This document shows, piece by piece, positions 1 to 7,610 of a DNA stretch of 12,547 nucleotides. Source of the DNA: Bacillota bacterium (GTDB lineage: Bacteria; Bacillota; Clostridia; Oscillospirales; Acutalibacteraceae). A program made the translations under genes and the position numbers. Under the pieces are notes generated by a model. The model did no database searches and was not told the DNA's origin. It worked only from the letters and a program-made list of their open reading frames with translations. The stretch is from contig JAEZFF010000006.1 in assembly GCA_023417635.1 (NCBI GenBank), positions 1 to 12,547 on the forward strand. The letters run 5' to 3'. The first letter of the stretch is position 1; every line of letters begins with the position of its first letter.

Positions 1-83
1 CCAAAAGCCGAAAGCGTAAAGGCTGAAATACTGATAACTACCGCAGCAAGCGCGGCTATAATTTTTCTGGCTTTATGATTCAT
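1..83 (-). CDS. N-terminus of an exported protein (signal peptide), cut by window edge
   Basis: Reading leftward from an ATG at 83-81, the frame stays open to the window edge and gives 27 codons. The peptide begins MNHKARKII and continues into a hydrophobic stretch (IIAALAAVVISISAF) followed by small residues. This is the classic basic n-region plus hydrophobic core of a Sec signal peptide; a single N-terminal membrane anchor is the alternative. A GAGGA ribosome binding site lies on the minus strand about 9 bases upstream of the ATG, and a plausible promoter sits further upstream, so the start is well supported. The mature protein lies outside the window and its function cannot be judged. The gene is divergent from the acetyltransferase at 297. 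Confidence 0.75.
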   Translation of the reverse strand, partial: MNHKARKIIAALAAVVISISAFTLSAF

Positions 84-140
84 CTATGTAATTCCTCACA
101 TATCATAGTAATAATCGAATTTCGAAAAGAACACCTAATT

Positions 141-170
141 ATCATACCATAATATTCGGGCATAATACAA
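141..170 (-). promoter_or_regulatory. Candidate sigma-A promoter of the exported-protein gene
   Basis: On the minus strand, TTGTAT (170-165) and TATGAT (146-141) are separated by 18 bases. This places transcription start near 134 and leaves a 5' leader of about 50 bases before the ATG at 83. A perfect short inverted repeat, TCGAA-T-TTCGA (115-125), lies in that leader just after the predicted start and could be an operator. The -35 match is only moderate. Confidence 0.45.
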
Positions 171-230
171 CACGATTCTGTCGAAAAATGAAATTTTATG
201 CCGCTTTTATGCTGCTGTCTCAAGGCCCTG

Positions 231-259
231 TTTACACTGTGCCATCTGCGTGCTATGCT
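231..259 (+). promoter_or_regulatory. Extended -10 promoter of the GNAT gene at 297
   Basis: TTTACA (231-236) and TATGCT (254-259) are separated by 17 bases. A TGC immediately upstream of the -10 makes it an extended -10 element. Transcription would start near 266, downstream of the ATG at 198. This supports translation from 297, where a good ribosome binding site is found. Confidence 0.6.
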
Positions 260-296
260 AAGGGAATACCAGGAAAATAGGAAGGAGAACAATACC

Positions 297-839
297 ATGC
301 AAACTCTTGAAACAAAACGGCTGCTGCTGCGGCCCTGGCAGGAAAGTGACCTGAACGATTTTTACGAATACGGCAAAAATCCAGAAGTTGGACCGAATGC
401 AGGTTGGAAGCCACACGAAAATATAGAAGAAAGCAAAAAAATTCTTGCGGACTTTGTAAAAAGTGACCGGGAATTTGCTGTGGTTTTAAAAGAAAATGGC
501 AAAGCCATCGGTTCGCTCGGCCTGGAAACCGACCGTACACACAATGAAAACCTCGGCAAAGGCCGCGAACTGGGCTATGTTCTCTCACACGATTACTGGG
601 GACGCGGCCTGATGCCGGAAGCCGTGCGCGGCGCTATTCAATATGTTTTTGAAACCATGAAGCTCGACTATTTTTCTGTAGCGCATTTTCCCTTTAACCA
701 GCGTTCCAAGCGCGTCATAGAAAAGTGCGGTTTCCGGTACCAGAAAACGCTGAAGGACTCCTGCACCAATTATAATGGGGAAAAGCTCGATGAACTTTGC
801 TACATCATGACAAAAGAAGATTACTTCTCTCACAGCTGA
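297..839 (+). CDS. GNAT-family N-acetyltransferase, RimJ/RimL-like
   Basis: This 180-residue protein has the Acetyltransf_3 layout shared by RimJ/RimL and many uncharacterised acetyltransferases. An N-terminal strand (TKRLLLRPW, 6-14) opens the fold. The central strand RELGYVL (90-96) is followed by the acetyl-CoA pyrophosphate loop, WGRGLMPEA (101-109), and its helix. Near the C-terminus, NQRSKRVIEKCGF (134-146) is the usual N-x-x-S-x-R/K-V-x-E-K-x-G-F signature. Acetyl-CoA binding is therefore well supported, but the acceptor is unknown. It could be a ribosomal protein N-terminus, another protein or a small molecule. The frame stays open upstream to an ATG at 198, but start 297 is preferred: it has an AAGGAGA ribosome binding site 8 bases ahead, it matches the family N-terminus, and the predicted promoter lies between the two starts. 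The 3' end overlaps the end of convergent dusB by 10 bases. Confidence 0.88.
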   Translation: MQTLETKRLLLRPWQESDLNDFYEYGKNPEVGPNAGWKPHENIEESKKILADFVKSDREFAVVLKENGKAIGSLGLETDRTHNENLGKGRELGYVLSHDYWGRGLMPEAVRGAIQYVFETMKLDYFSVAHFPFNQRSKRVIEKCGFRYQKTLKDSCTNYNGEKLDELCYIMTKEDYFSHS

Positions 840-1825
840 GGTTCTTCGCCTTCCCGCTGTGCCGCGATAACATCCTGCACAAGTTCTTTCAGCTGAGCGC
901 GGGTTTCTAAAAGCCCTGCGCGCCGCCGGAACCCCGCCGCACCGCGCAGTCCCTTTAAATACCAGGCAACGTGTTTGCGCGCTTCACGCATGGCGCGGGC
1001 TTCCCCCTTGTAGCGGCACATCAGCTCCACATGCTGCATCATTACAAGCATCCGCTCACAGATTTCGGGTGGAAACTCGATACGGCACGATTCTGTAAGG
1101 TAATCGTCTATTTGGCGGAAAATCCACGGGTTGCCGAGGGCGGCGCGCCCAACCATCACGGCGTCGCAGTTTGTCTGCTCCAACATCAGTGCAGCGGACT
1201 GCGCGCCCGTCACATCGCCGTTGCCAATGACGGGGATTTCTACACTTTGTTTTACCCTTTTAATGATATTCCAATCAGCAGGCGGATTATACATCTGTGA
1301 GCGGGTTCTGGCATGTACCGCTACGGCGGCGGCACCGGCCTGTTCGCAGATCTTTGCTATTTCGGGCGCATTCACGGAATTTTCATCCCACCCAGCGCGC
1401 ATTTTCACCGTGACCGGCACGGGTACAGCAGCGGCTACGGCCGCTGTGATTTCCCCACAGATCTGTGGACTTTTCATCAGCGCACTCCCCCCGCCGGGGC
1501 CTGTGATTTTCGGCGCGGGACACCCCATGTTGATGTCGATTAAATCCGGCTGAAAGGCCATCGCCTTTTTTGCCGCTTCTGCCATAACGGCAGGTTCGGA
1601 ACCGAAAATCTGAATTGCCGCCGGGCGCGCCTCGGTGCCAAGCTCCATCAGCTCGCGGGTCTTTTTGTCGTTAAACTCCAGTGCTTTGGAGCTGACCATT
1701 TCGCTTACGGTGTAAGCAGCGCCAAAACGCGCGCAGATTTCGCGAAACGCCCGGTCGCCCGCACCGGCCATCGGCGCCAGCACTGCTTTGCCGTTCAATT
1801 CCAAATTTCCTATTTTAAAACCCAT
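830..1825 (-). CDS. dusB: tRNA-dihydrouridine synthase DusB
   Basis: This 331-residue flavoprotein uses FMN and NADPH to reduce uridine to dihydrouridine in tRNA. It has an N-terminal TIM barrel and a C-terminal helical RNA-binding domain. Visible hallmarks are LAPMAGAGD near the N-terminus (16-24), DINMGCPAPKI (97-107) with the catalytic cysteine at 102, KMRAGWD (141-147), HARTR (171-175), and the FMN-phosphate binding segments GNGDV (201-205) and GRAALGNPW (226-234). Length and motif order fit the DusB/NifR3 branch common in Firmicutes. The start has an AGAGGA ribosome binding site about 12 bases upstream. It lies 20 bases downstream of the GNAT gene at 1846-2340 on the same strand, so the two are probably cotranscribed. 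Its last codons overlap the tail of the convergent acetyltransferase gene, which leaves no room for a dedicated terminator between them. Confidence 0.95.
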   Translation of the reverse strand: MGFKIGNLELNGKAVLAPMAGAGDRAFREICARFGAAYTVSEMVSSKALEFNDKKTRELMELGTEARPAAIQIFGSEPAVMAEAAKKAMAFQPDLIDINMGCPAPKITGPGGGSALMKSPQICGEITAAVAAAVPVPVTVKMRAGWDENSVNAPEIAKICEQAGAAAVAVHARTRSQMYNPPADWNIIKRVKQSVEIPVIGNGDVTGAQSAALMLEQTNCDAVMVGRAALGNPWIFRQIDDYLTESCRIEFPPEICERMLVMMQHVELMCRYKGEARAMREARKHVAWYLKGLRGAAGFRRRAGLLETRAQLKELVQDVIAAQREGEEPQL

Positions 1826-1845
1826 GTTTTATTGAATCCTCTATC

Positions 1846-2340
1846 TTAATTTTGATTTTGCGTTTGAAGGCTGAGTTCAAATTCGATTTCATGCCTTAGT
1901 GGAATTCCGTCGTCCCCAATCAGTGGAATCTCCGGTTTCAGTTTGCGGGAAACTTCCAGGGCATTCCGGTACAGCTTTGCCATATCGAATCCCCTTTTCT
2001 GGTAAAACCGAATCGCATTGATGTTGTCATTTGTAGTAATGAGCACAACTTTTTCGCAGCCGTGTTTTTCCGCCATTTCAATTAGTTTTTTTACCAGTGT
2101 GGAACCGATGCCGCAGTTTTCCCGCAGACTGTCAAGAGATGTTATTTCGCAGGCCGTGCCGGAAATCTGGTACGTCAAAAGCCCGATGATGTTCTGGCTT
2201 TCATCATACGCAATAATACCGTCAACTTTCGTCATATCCACAATAGCGCCGCGGATTACCATTTGTGTAGAAAACCAATGTTCCCTGAGAAATTGGTTCA
2301 CCTGTTTTCTGTTTAACTGGCTAATTGCCGTATATCTCAT
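1846..2340 (-). CDS. GNAT-family N-acetyltransferase
   Basis: This is a 164-residue protein of the general Acetyltransf_1 type. The acetyl-CoA binding turn RENCGIGSTLV (73-83) provides the R/Q-x-x-G-x-G/A motif. It follows the strand ACEITSLDSL and precedes the helix VKKLIEMAEKHG. The later segment NDNINAIRFYQKRGF (104-118) is the usual N-x-x-A-x-x-F-Y-x-x-x-G-F block. The C-terminal tail (about 135-164) is polar and not part of the core fold. The substrate cannot be read from the sequence. The start is supported by AGAGG (2351-2347 on the minus strand) 6 bases upstream. It is the first gene of a two-gene minus-strand unit with dusB, and it diverges from polA across 150 bases. A TATACT -10-like hexamer occurs upstream, but I see no convincing -35. 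Confidence 0.87.
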   Translation of the reverse strand: MRYTAISQLNRKQVNQFLREHWFSTQMVIRGAIVDMTKVDGIIAYDESQNIIGLLTYQISGTACEITSLDSLRENCGIGSTLVKKLIEMAEKHGCEKVVLITTNDNINAIRFYQKRGFDMAKLYRNALEVSRKLKPEIPLIGDDGIPLRHEIEFELSLQTQNQN

Positions 2341-2448
2341 TTTCAGCCTCTGTGAATATAAAGTATAATTAAGTGAAAAAGCCCTACGATAGCCCGCATC
2401 TTCCTACTGGCTGCGTTTAGTATACCACTTATTTTTTTACGGGGAAAG

Positions 2449-2457
2449 TGCTATAAT
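2449..2457 (+). promoter_or_regulatory. Extended -10 promoter of the polA operon
   Basis: TGC followed by the perfect consensus TATAAT (2452-2457) lies 33 bases upstream of the polA ATG. The expected -35 position, 17 bases upstream (TTATTT, 2429-2434), is poor, which is typical where an extended -10 compensates. Transcription would start near 2464. It is the only good plus-strand promoter seen before the gene block ending at 8818. Confidence 0.6.
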
Positions 2458-2490
2458 ACTTCCATACTGATATGTAAGCGGAGGAACTCA

Positions 2491-5061
2491 ATGAAATTAC
2501 TGGTACTGGACGGCAACAGCATACTGAACCGCGCTTTTTACGGGATACGACTGCTTTCAACGAAAGACGGCCTTTTTACAAACGGCATTTACGGCTTTTT
2601 GACAATTTTTCACCGTCTGCTGACGGAAACGGAGCCGGAGGCCGTAGCCGTTGCTTTCGATCTGCGCGCCCCGACTTTCCGGCACAAAGAATATGCGGGC
2701 TACAAAGCTAACCGCAAGGGAATGCCGCCGGAGCTTGCCCAGCAGATGCCAACGCTGAAAGAACTGCTGAAGCTGCTCGGCTACCGCCTTGTAGAGTGTG
2801 AGGGGTTTGAGGCCGATGACATCCTCGGCACGCTGGCAAAAACGTGCGAAAAAGAGGCCTGTGAATGTATCCTTGCAACCGGTGACCGCGACAGCCTGCA
2901 GCTTGTGGGCCCGCACGTTACGGTACGCCTTGCCTCTACCAAAATGGGGCAGCCGCAGGTAACGGTTTACGATGAGGCAAAAATCAAGGAGGACTACGGC
3001 GTCACCCCAAAAGAAATGATTGAAATCAAGGCAATTCAAGGTGACTCCTCCGACTGCATCCCCGGTGTCGCGGGCATTGGGCCAAAGGGCGCGGGGCAGC
3101 TGATTCAGGCTTACCACAGCATCGATTATATTTATGGGCATCTTGATTCGCTGGAAATCCGCGACACCATGCGCAAAAAGCTGGCAGAAGGAAAAGAAAG
3201 CGCTTACCTGAGCCACGGGCTCGGCACAATCTGCACCGACGCGCCGATTGACACAAACCTGCAGAATTATATTCCGCAAAACCGCGACGCGGCAGGCGCC
3301 GCACGGCTGATGGCAAAACTGGAATTTTTCAAACTGATTGAAAAGCTCGGGCTGAATGTACCCGCGGAAACGCCGGAGCCAAACGCTGCGCAGGCTTCCA
3401 GCGCACAGCTTGCAGAAAATACCGACGAAACGGCGCTGCTGAAAAAGCTGAAAGCTTCCGGCCGCGCAGATTTCATTGTGGAGTACCAGGATGGTGTCAT
3501 CGCGTCCCTGCTGGTCAGTACGGACGGAACAGTATATCCGGTGAAAAACGCCGAAACGATTCACAAAATTCTCGCCGACGAAACCATCCGTAAAAGCACA
3601 CACAACATTAAGCCGCTGTACGCGGCGCTTGACCAAAAAGGCGAAACCCTTGCCGGCCCGGTGTTTGATACGATGCTGGCAGGGTACCTGCTGAACCCTT
3701 CGGCTTCCGGCTATGAGCCTCTGCGCCTTGCGCAGGAGTACGGCGTCCCTGTTCCGGATGGTATTCCGGATGAAGCGAAGCCCGCCGCCATAATGCCCGC
3801 CCTGACCGACGCGCTGGAGCGGAAAATTGCCGAAAACGGTCAGACCGACCTGCTGGGCAAAATTGAGCTGCCGCTCGCGCGGGTACTGGCGCGTATGGAA
3901 AACGTCGGCTTCGCCGTGGATGCCGATGGCATCGGGTCGTTCGGCAAGGCGCTGGATGAAAAAATCGGAGAAATGCAGAAACAGATTTACAGCGCCGTTG
4001 GGTACGAGTTCAATATTAATTCCCCCAAGCAGCTGGGGGAAGCATTCTTTGAAAAGCTTGGCCTGCCGCACGGCAAAAAGACGAAAAGCGGCTGGTCCAC
4101 CAGCGCCGCCGTGCTGGAAAAGCTGCGCTACGAAAGCCCTGCCGTTGAGCTTGTTCTCTCTTACCGCACACTGGCAAAGTTGAAATCCACCTACTGCGAT
4201 GGGCTGCTGAAAGTCGTCGCGCCCGACGGGCGGATTCACTCGAGTTTCAACCAAACGGAAACGCGCACCGGGCGCATCAGTTCCACAGAACCAAACCTGC
4301 AAAACATCCCCGTTCGGACGGAACTCGGCCGCGAAATGCGCCGTTTCTTTGTCGCCCGTCCCGGCTGGGTGCTGGTAGATGCCGACTATTCGCAGATTGA
4401 GCTGCGCGTCCTCGCGCACGTGGCGAACGACAAAAACATGATACAGGCTTTCCGCGACAATGATGACATTCACCGCCGCACCGCCGCGCAGGTATTCCAT
4501 CTGCCGGAACAAATGGTCACGCCCATCATGCGAAGCCGCGCAAAGGCCGTCAATTTTGGGATTGTATACGGAATCGGCGCTTTTTCGCTGTCACAGAAAA
4601 TAAAAGTTTCCGTAGCAGAAGCAAAGCAGTACATTGCCGACTACCTCGCCCATTTTTCCGGCGTTGACGAATACATGAAGCGCGTTGTGGATGAGGCAAA
4701 AGAAAAGGGCTACGCCGAAACTATGTTTGGCCGCAGGCGTTACCTGCCGGAACTCGTAAGTTCCAACCACAATCTTCGCGCTTTTGGGGAACGCGTCGCA
4801 CGCAATATGCCGATTCAGGGTGCCGCGGCGGATATTATCAAAATTGCCATGGTGCGCGTGGAAAACCGGCTAGCGGAAGAAAAGATGAAATCCCGCCTGA
4901 TTCTGCAGGTGCACGATGAACTGATTGTGGAATCCCCCGCTGAGGAAGCTGAGAAGGCGGCCGCCCTGCTGACGGAAGAAATGCAGAACGCCGTTTCCCT
5001 AGCGGTTCCGCTCACGGTGGATGCTAAAGTGGGACGCACATGGTATGAGGCTAAAGCATGA
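2491..5061 (+). CDS. polA: DNA polymerase I, proofreading-deficient Bacillus type
   Basis: This 856-residue enzyme fills gaps and removes RNA primers during lagging-strand synthesis and repair. Residues 1 to about 290 form the 5'-3' exonuclease, with D7, EADD (107-110), GDRD (131-134) and GDSSD (184-188) as metal-site motifs, followed by a helix-hairpin-helix-like GIGPKG. Residues about 300-480 correspond to the 3'-5' exonuclease fold. The first acidic motif, normally D-x-E, reads DFIVEY (327-332), as in Bacillus polymerases, and only the later FDTM aspartate (D393) remains, so proofreading should be inactive. Residues about 480-856 form the polymerase: motif A DADYSQIELR (630-639, catalytic D632), O-helix R681-K685-F689-Y693, and motif C VHDE (807-810, D809). 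The phenylalanine at 689 is the form that discriminates against dideoxynucleotides. GGAGGA (2480-2485) precedes the start. The stop overlaps the rlmA start as ATGA. Confidence 0.98.
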   Translation: MKLLVLDGNSILNRAFYGIRLLSTKDGLFTNGIYGFLTIFHRLLTETEPEAVAVAFDLRAPTFRHKEYAGYKANRKGMPPELAQQMPTLKELLKLLGYRLVECEGFEADDILGTLAKTCEKEACECILATGDRDSLQLVGPHVTVRLASTKMGQPQVTVYDEAKIKEDYGVTPKEMIEIKAIQGDSSDCIPGVAGIGPKGAGQLIQAYHSIDYIYGHLDSLEIRDTMRKKLAEGKESAYLSHGLGTICTDAPIDTNLQNYIPQNRDAAGAARLMAKLEFFKLIEKLGLNVPAETPEPNAAQASSAQLAENTDETALLKKLKASGRADFIVEYQDGVIASLLVSTDGTVYPVKNAETIHKILADETIRKSTHNIKPLYAALDQKGETLAGPVFDTMLAGYLLNPSASGYEPLRLAQEYGVPVPDGIPDEAKPAAIMPALTDALERKIAENGQTDLLGKIELPLARVLARMENVGFAVDADGIGSFGKALDEKIGEMQKQIYSAVGYEFNINSPKQLGEAFFEKLGLPHGKKTKSGWSTSAAVLEKLRYESPAVELVLSYRTLAKLKSTYCDGLLKVVAPDGRIHSSFNQTETRTGRISSTEPNLQNIPVRTELGREMRRFFVARPGWVLVDADYSQIELRVLAHVANDKNMIQAFRDNDDIHRRTAAQVFHLPEQMVTPIMRSRAKAVNFGIVYGIGAFSLSQKIKVSVAEAKQYIADYLAHFSGVDEYMKRVVDEAKEKGYAETMFGRRRYLPELVSSNHNLRAFGERVARNMPIQGAAADIIKIAMVRVENRLAEEKMKSRLILQVHDELIVESPAEEAEKAAALLTEEMQNAVSLAVPLTVDAKVGRTWYEAKA

Positions 5062-5885
5062 GTATTTTTGCCTGCCCCGTTTGCCGTGAACGTCTGGAAA
5101 AGCTGGAAAAAGAATATGCCTGCCCCAACGGGCACCATTACGACCTTGCCTCAGAAGGTTATGTGTACCTTCTTCAGCCAAACAAAAAGCACTCCAAAAT
5201 GCCGGGCGACGACCGGCAGATGGTGGCTTCCCGCCGCAGGTTCCTGGAAGGCGGCAGCTACCGGATTTTCAGCGATGAGCTAAACCGGCTCGCCCTGAAA
5301 TGCCTGCCAAAAGAAGGCGCTGATATACTGGATGCCGGGTGCGGTGAAGGCTACTACACCGGTCGGCTGGCGGCCTTTTTGGAAGAGCAGGGCGTTTCGG
5401 CGGAAATCGCCGGGTTTGACATTTCAAAATTTGCCGTAAAGGCAGCAGCAAAAAAGTATAAAAGCATTTCGTTCGCCGTGGGAAGCATGTTTAGCATTCC
5501 CGTGCTGGATGCTTCCGCAGACCTCGTAATAAATGTCTTCGCTCCCATTGTGCCGGAAGAACTGGCGCGCAGCGTGAAGCCCGGCGGGTTCCTGATCCTT
5601 GCCATCCCTTCTGAGCGCCATCTTTTCGGCTTGAAGCAAATCCTGTACGACAGCCCTTACGAAAATGAGCACCGCGAAACAGATTACCCGGGCTTTCTTT
5701 TCCGTGAACGCGTTCCGGTGCGGGGAAACATCAGCACCAGCGATACCCAGACCATACAGGATCTTTTCAGCATGACGCCGTACTTTTGGAAAACGCCGAA
5801 AGAAGGCTGTGAGCGCCTGAAACAAACGCAAACCCTGGAAACAGAAATTGGGTTCGATTTTCTCGTTTACCGGCGGCAGGATTGA
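5058..5885 (+). CDS. rlmA: 23S rRNA (guanine-N1)-methyltransferase, RlmA family
   Basis: This 275-residue enzyme has an N-terminal zinc-binding module built from C6, C9, C22 and H26 (CPVC ... CPNGH). The zinc finger is followed by a Rossmann-type S-adenosylmethionine domain with DAGCGEGYYTG (92-102) as motif I and GFDIS as the acidic second strand. This combination defines RlmA, which methylates N1 of a guanine in hairpin 35 of 23S rRNA: G745 for RlmA(I) in Gram-negative bacteria, G748 for RlmA(II)/TlrB in Gram-positive bacteria. The likely target here is G748, inferred from the Gram-positive host. The RlmA(II) type is associated with resistance to tylosin-like macrolides when combined with other methylation; this copy is more likely housekeeping. 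Its ATG overlaps the polA stop (ATGA at 5058-5061), which suggests translational coupling. No separate promoter is visible. Confidence 0.9.
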   Translation: MSIFACPVCRERLEKLEKEYACPNGHHYDLASEGYVYLLQPNKKHSKMPGDDRQMVASRRRFLEGGSYRIFSDELNRLALKCLPKEGADILDAGCGEGYYTGRLAAFLEEQGVSAEIAGFDISKFAVKAAAKKYKSISFAVGSMFSIPVLDASADLVINVFAPIVPEELARSVKPGGFLILAIPSERHLFGLKQILYDSPYENEHRETDYPGFLFRERVPVRGNISTSDTQTIQDLFSMTPYFWKTPKEGCERLKQTQTLETEIGFDFLVYRRQD

Positions 5886-5924
5886 CTCTGTAACCTAAAA
5901 TTTTCACCGAAGGGCGGAAAAGCC

Positions 5925-7091
5925 ATGAAGAAACAAAACTGGTTTGTTCAGTTTGTCACTGGGGAAAGCCCTTTGCTTCTGGCAGCAGTCACTGTATTCG
6001 CACTGGTTCTGCGGATGCAGTTTTTTCCGTATGTGTCAACCGACTATACGCTTTTTCTGCAGGGATGGTTCAGTGAATTAAAGGTCGGCGGCGGGTTTGC
6101 CGCCATTGGGCGGAACATTGGCGACTATATGCCGCCCTATTTTTACCTGCTGGCTTTTCTTACTTACCTGCCGGGTAGACCGCTTTTCCTTATTAAAGGG
6201 CTTTCCTTCCTGGGTGATGTCGTTTTGGCCTTTTTCGCCATGCGGATTGTGGAGCGTCAGCGCGGAAAATTCTGGGGCTGCATTGTCTATGCAACCGTGC
6301 TGTTTCTGCCAAGCGTCATTTTAAACTCCGGCGCGTGGGCGCAGTGTGACGCCATCTATACGGCGGCGCTTCTCGCATGCGTGTACTTTGTAATGAAAAA
6401 ACGCGATTATGCCGCTGTAGCCGCATTTTCTGTAGCATTTGTTTTCAAGCTGCAAACAGTGTTCCTTGCACCATTCCTGCTGCTGATGCTCCTGAAAAAA
6501 CGCATCCGCTGGCGCTGTGTTCTGGTCTTCCCCGCCGTTTACCTTGCGGCTATTCTTCCCTCTGCGCTGATGGGGCGCAGCTTTACCGACCTGCTGACGG
6601 TTTATTTCCGGCAGGCGGGCGAATACTCCTCTATTTCAATGAATCTGCCGAACCTGGCCGTCTGGTACCCGGCCGACACTCCAGTTCCCACGGGACACCT
6701 CCTTGCGCTGGCCGCTGTGCTGGCGGCACTGGTTCTTGTTTTTGTGCTGTGGCGGCTCGATTTTGAGCTGACAGACGAAATGATTCTTTCGCTCGCATTT
6801 CTCTCGGTTCTTTTTGTGCCGTATTTTCTGCCCTATATGCATGAGCGTTACTTGTACCCGGCGGATATTTTCTCCGTGCTGTTTGCGTTCTACCTCCCCG
6901 AAAAATTCTATATTCCCATTATTACGGTATTCAGCTCGACTGCCGTAGTCGGGGAATTCCTTTTTGGCACGCATCTTGTCAGCGTGAAACTGCTTTCCGT
7001 ACTGATGTTTTTCTGCCTGCTGTGGGTTATGCTTACGGTTTTCTTCGCGGCAAAGGGCAAACGGTTCCGCCTGCAGAGGCTTCACCGATGA
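5925..7091 (+). CDS. Multi-pass membrane protein, GT-C / Gpi18-like mannosyltransferase family
   Basis: This 388-residue protein has about ten hydrophobic segments, for example 16-34, 87-107, 116-132, 164-190, 198-215, 258-276, 286-304 and 352-375. It shows features I associate with the bacterial Gpi18-like group (COG5542) of GT-C glycosyltransferases. An acidic residue (D40, in STDYTLFLQGW) follows the first membrane segment. GAWAQCDAIY (136-145) and KLQTVFLAPF (175-184) follow, and then MHERYLYPAD (305-314). By analogy with that family it would transfer a sugar from a polyprenyl-phosphate donor to an acceptor on the outer face of the membrane. Donor and acceptor are unknown, and no sugar or lipid genes are nearby to help. 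It starts 39 bases after rlmA with a moderate AGGGCGG ribosome binding site (5911-5917). Its stop overlaps the rimI start as ATGA. Confidence 0.8.
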   Translation: MKKQNWFVQFVTGESPLLLAAVTVFALVLRMQFFPYVSTDYTLFLQGWFSELKVGGGFAAIGRNIGDYMPPYFYLLAFLTYLPGRPLFLIKGLSFLGDVVLAFFAMRIVERQRGKFWGCIVYATVLFLPSVILNSGAWAQCDAIYTAALLACVYFVMKKRDYAAVAAFSVAFVFKLQTVFLAPFLLLMLLKKRIRWRCVLVFPAVYLAAILPSALMGRSFTDLLTVYFRQAGEYSSISMNLPNLAVWYPADTPVPTGHLLALAAVLAALVLVFVLWRLDFELTDEMILSLAFLSVLFVPYFLPYMHERYLYPADIFSVLFAFYLPEKFYIPIITVFSSTAVVGEFLFGTHLVSVKLLSVLMFFCLLWVMLTVFFAAKGKRFRLQRLHR

Positions 7092-7588
7092 GCGGGCTGC
7101 GCATTGTTCCCATGCAGGAACATCATCTGGATGCCCTGGCGAAACTGGAAAAAGCCTGCTTCTCCACTCCATGGACGCGCGCAGGCCTTGCGGAAGAGCT
7201 GGAAAACCCGGCGGCTGTTTTTGCCGTAGCGGAACAGAATGGCGTAACGGCAGGCTATGCGGGCATGACCTGCGTTTTGGATGAATGCTATGTGGACAAC
7301 GTAGCCGTTTTTCCGCAGTACCGGCGGCGTGGGATTGCCCGCGCACTGATGGAACACCTGATACAGGCCGCGAAAGCACGGAATTCTTCTTTTCTGACCT
7401 TGGAAGTGCGCGCTTCCAATACCGGGGCCATTCAGCTTTACAAAGCCCTCGGCTTCCGGCAGGAAGGGCTGCGCCGCAGCTTTTACCGCCTGCCGCCGGA
7501 AGACGCGCTGATTCTTACACTGCGCTTTTCGAAGGCCGGGCCTGCCACAGTCACAGCACAACCGCAATCTATAAAACAGAACAACTGA
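7088..7588 (+). CDS. rimI: Ribosomal protein S18-alanine N-acetyltransferase RimI
   Basis: This 166-residue GNAT protein transfers acetyl from acetyl-CoA to the N-terminal amine of ribosomal protein S18, and possibly of other proteins. Key segments are FSTPWTRAGLAEEL (25-38), a RimI hallmark, and the central strand DECYVDNVAV (65-74). Next comes the acetyl-CoA loop QYRRRGIA (77-84). LTLEVRASN (103-111) has E106 in the usual catalytic-glutamate position, and NTGAIQLYKALGF (111-123) has Y118 as likely general acid. Adjacency to tsaD, as in many Firmicutes, supports RimI over a generic GNAT. The frame is open upstream to an ATG at 7022, but 7088 is chosen because residue 1 then matches the family, AGAGG (7075-7079) sits 8 bases ahead, and it forms an ATGA overlap with the preceding stop. 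The last 15 or so residues are a polar tail beyond the usual fold. Confidence 0.9.
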   Translation: MSGLRIVPMQEHHLDALAKLEKACFSTPWTRAGLAEELENPAAVFAVAEQNGVTAGYAGMTCVLDECYVDNVAVFPQYRRRGIARALMEHLIQAAKARNSSFLTLEVRASNTGAIQLYKALGFRQEGLRRSFYRLPPEDALILTLRFSKAGPATVTAQPQSIKQNN

Positions 7589-7610
7589 AATTAACAGGAG
7601 GGTTTTTCCT

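Noticed and set aside
198..296. Upstream ATG extending the first acetyltransferase by 33 residues
   Set aside because: The extension is unlike the family N-terminus, has no good ribosome binding site, and starts before the predicted transcription start.
815..828. AGAAG-ATTA-CTTCT repeat as terminator for dusB
   Set aside because: It has a short T following on the minus strand, but the stem is only 5 AT-rich pairs inside the acetyltransferase coding end, so it is not convincing.
2557..4512. 651-codon open frame antisense to polA
   Set aside because: It lies wholly opposite a certain gene, has no ribosome binding site or family motifs, and is explained by codon bias that leaves few stops on the other strand.
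7022..7087. Upstream ATG extending rimI by 22 residues
   Set aside because: The extension lies within the preceding membrane-protein gene, while the ATG at 7088 has a ribosome binding site, matches the family start and forms an ATGA overlap.
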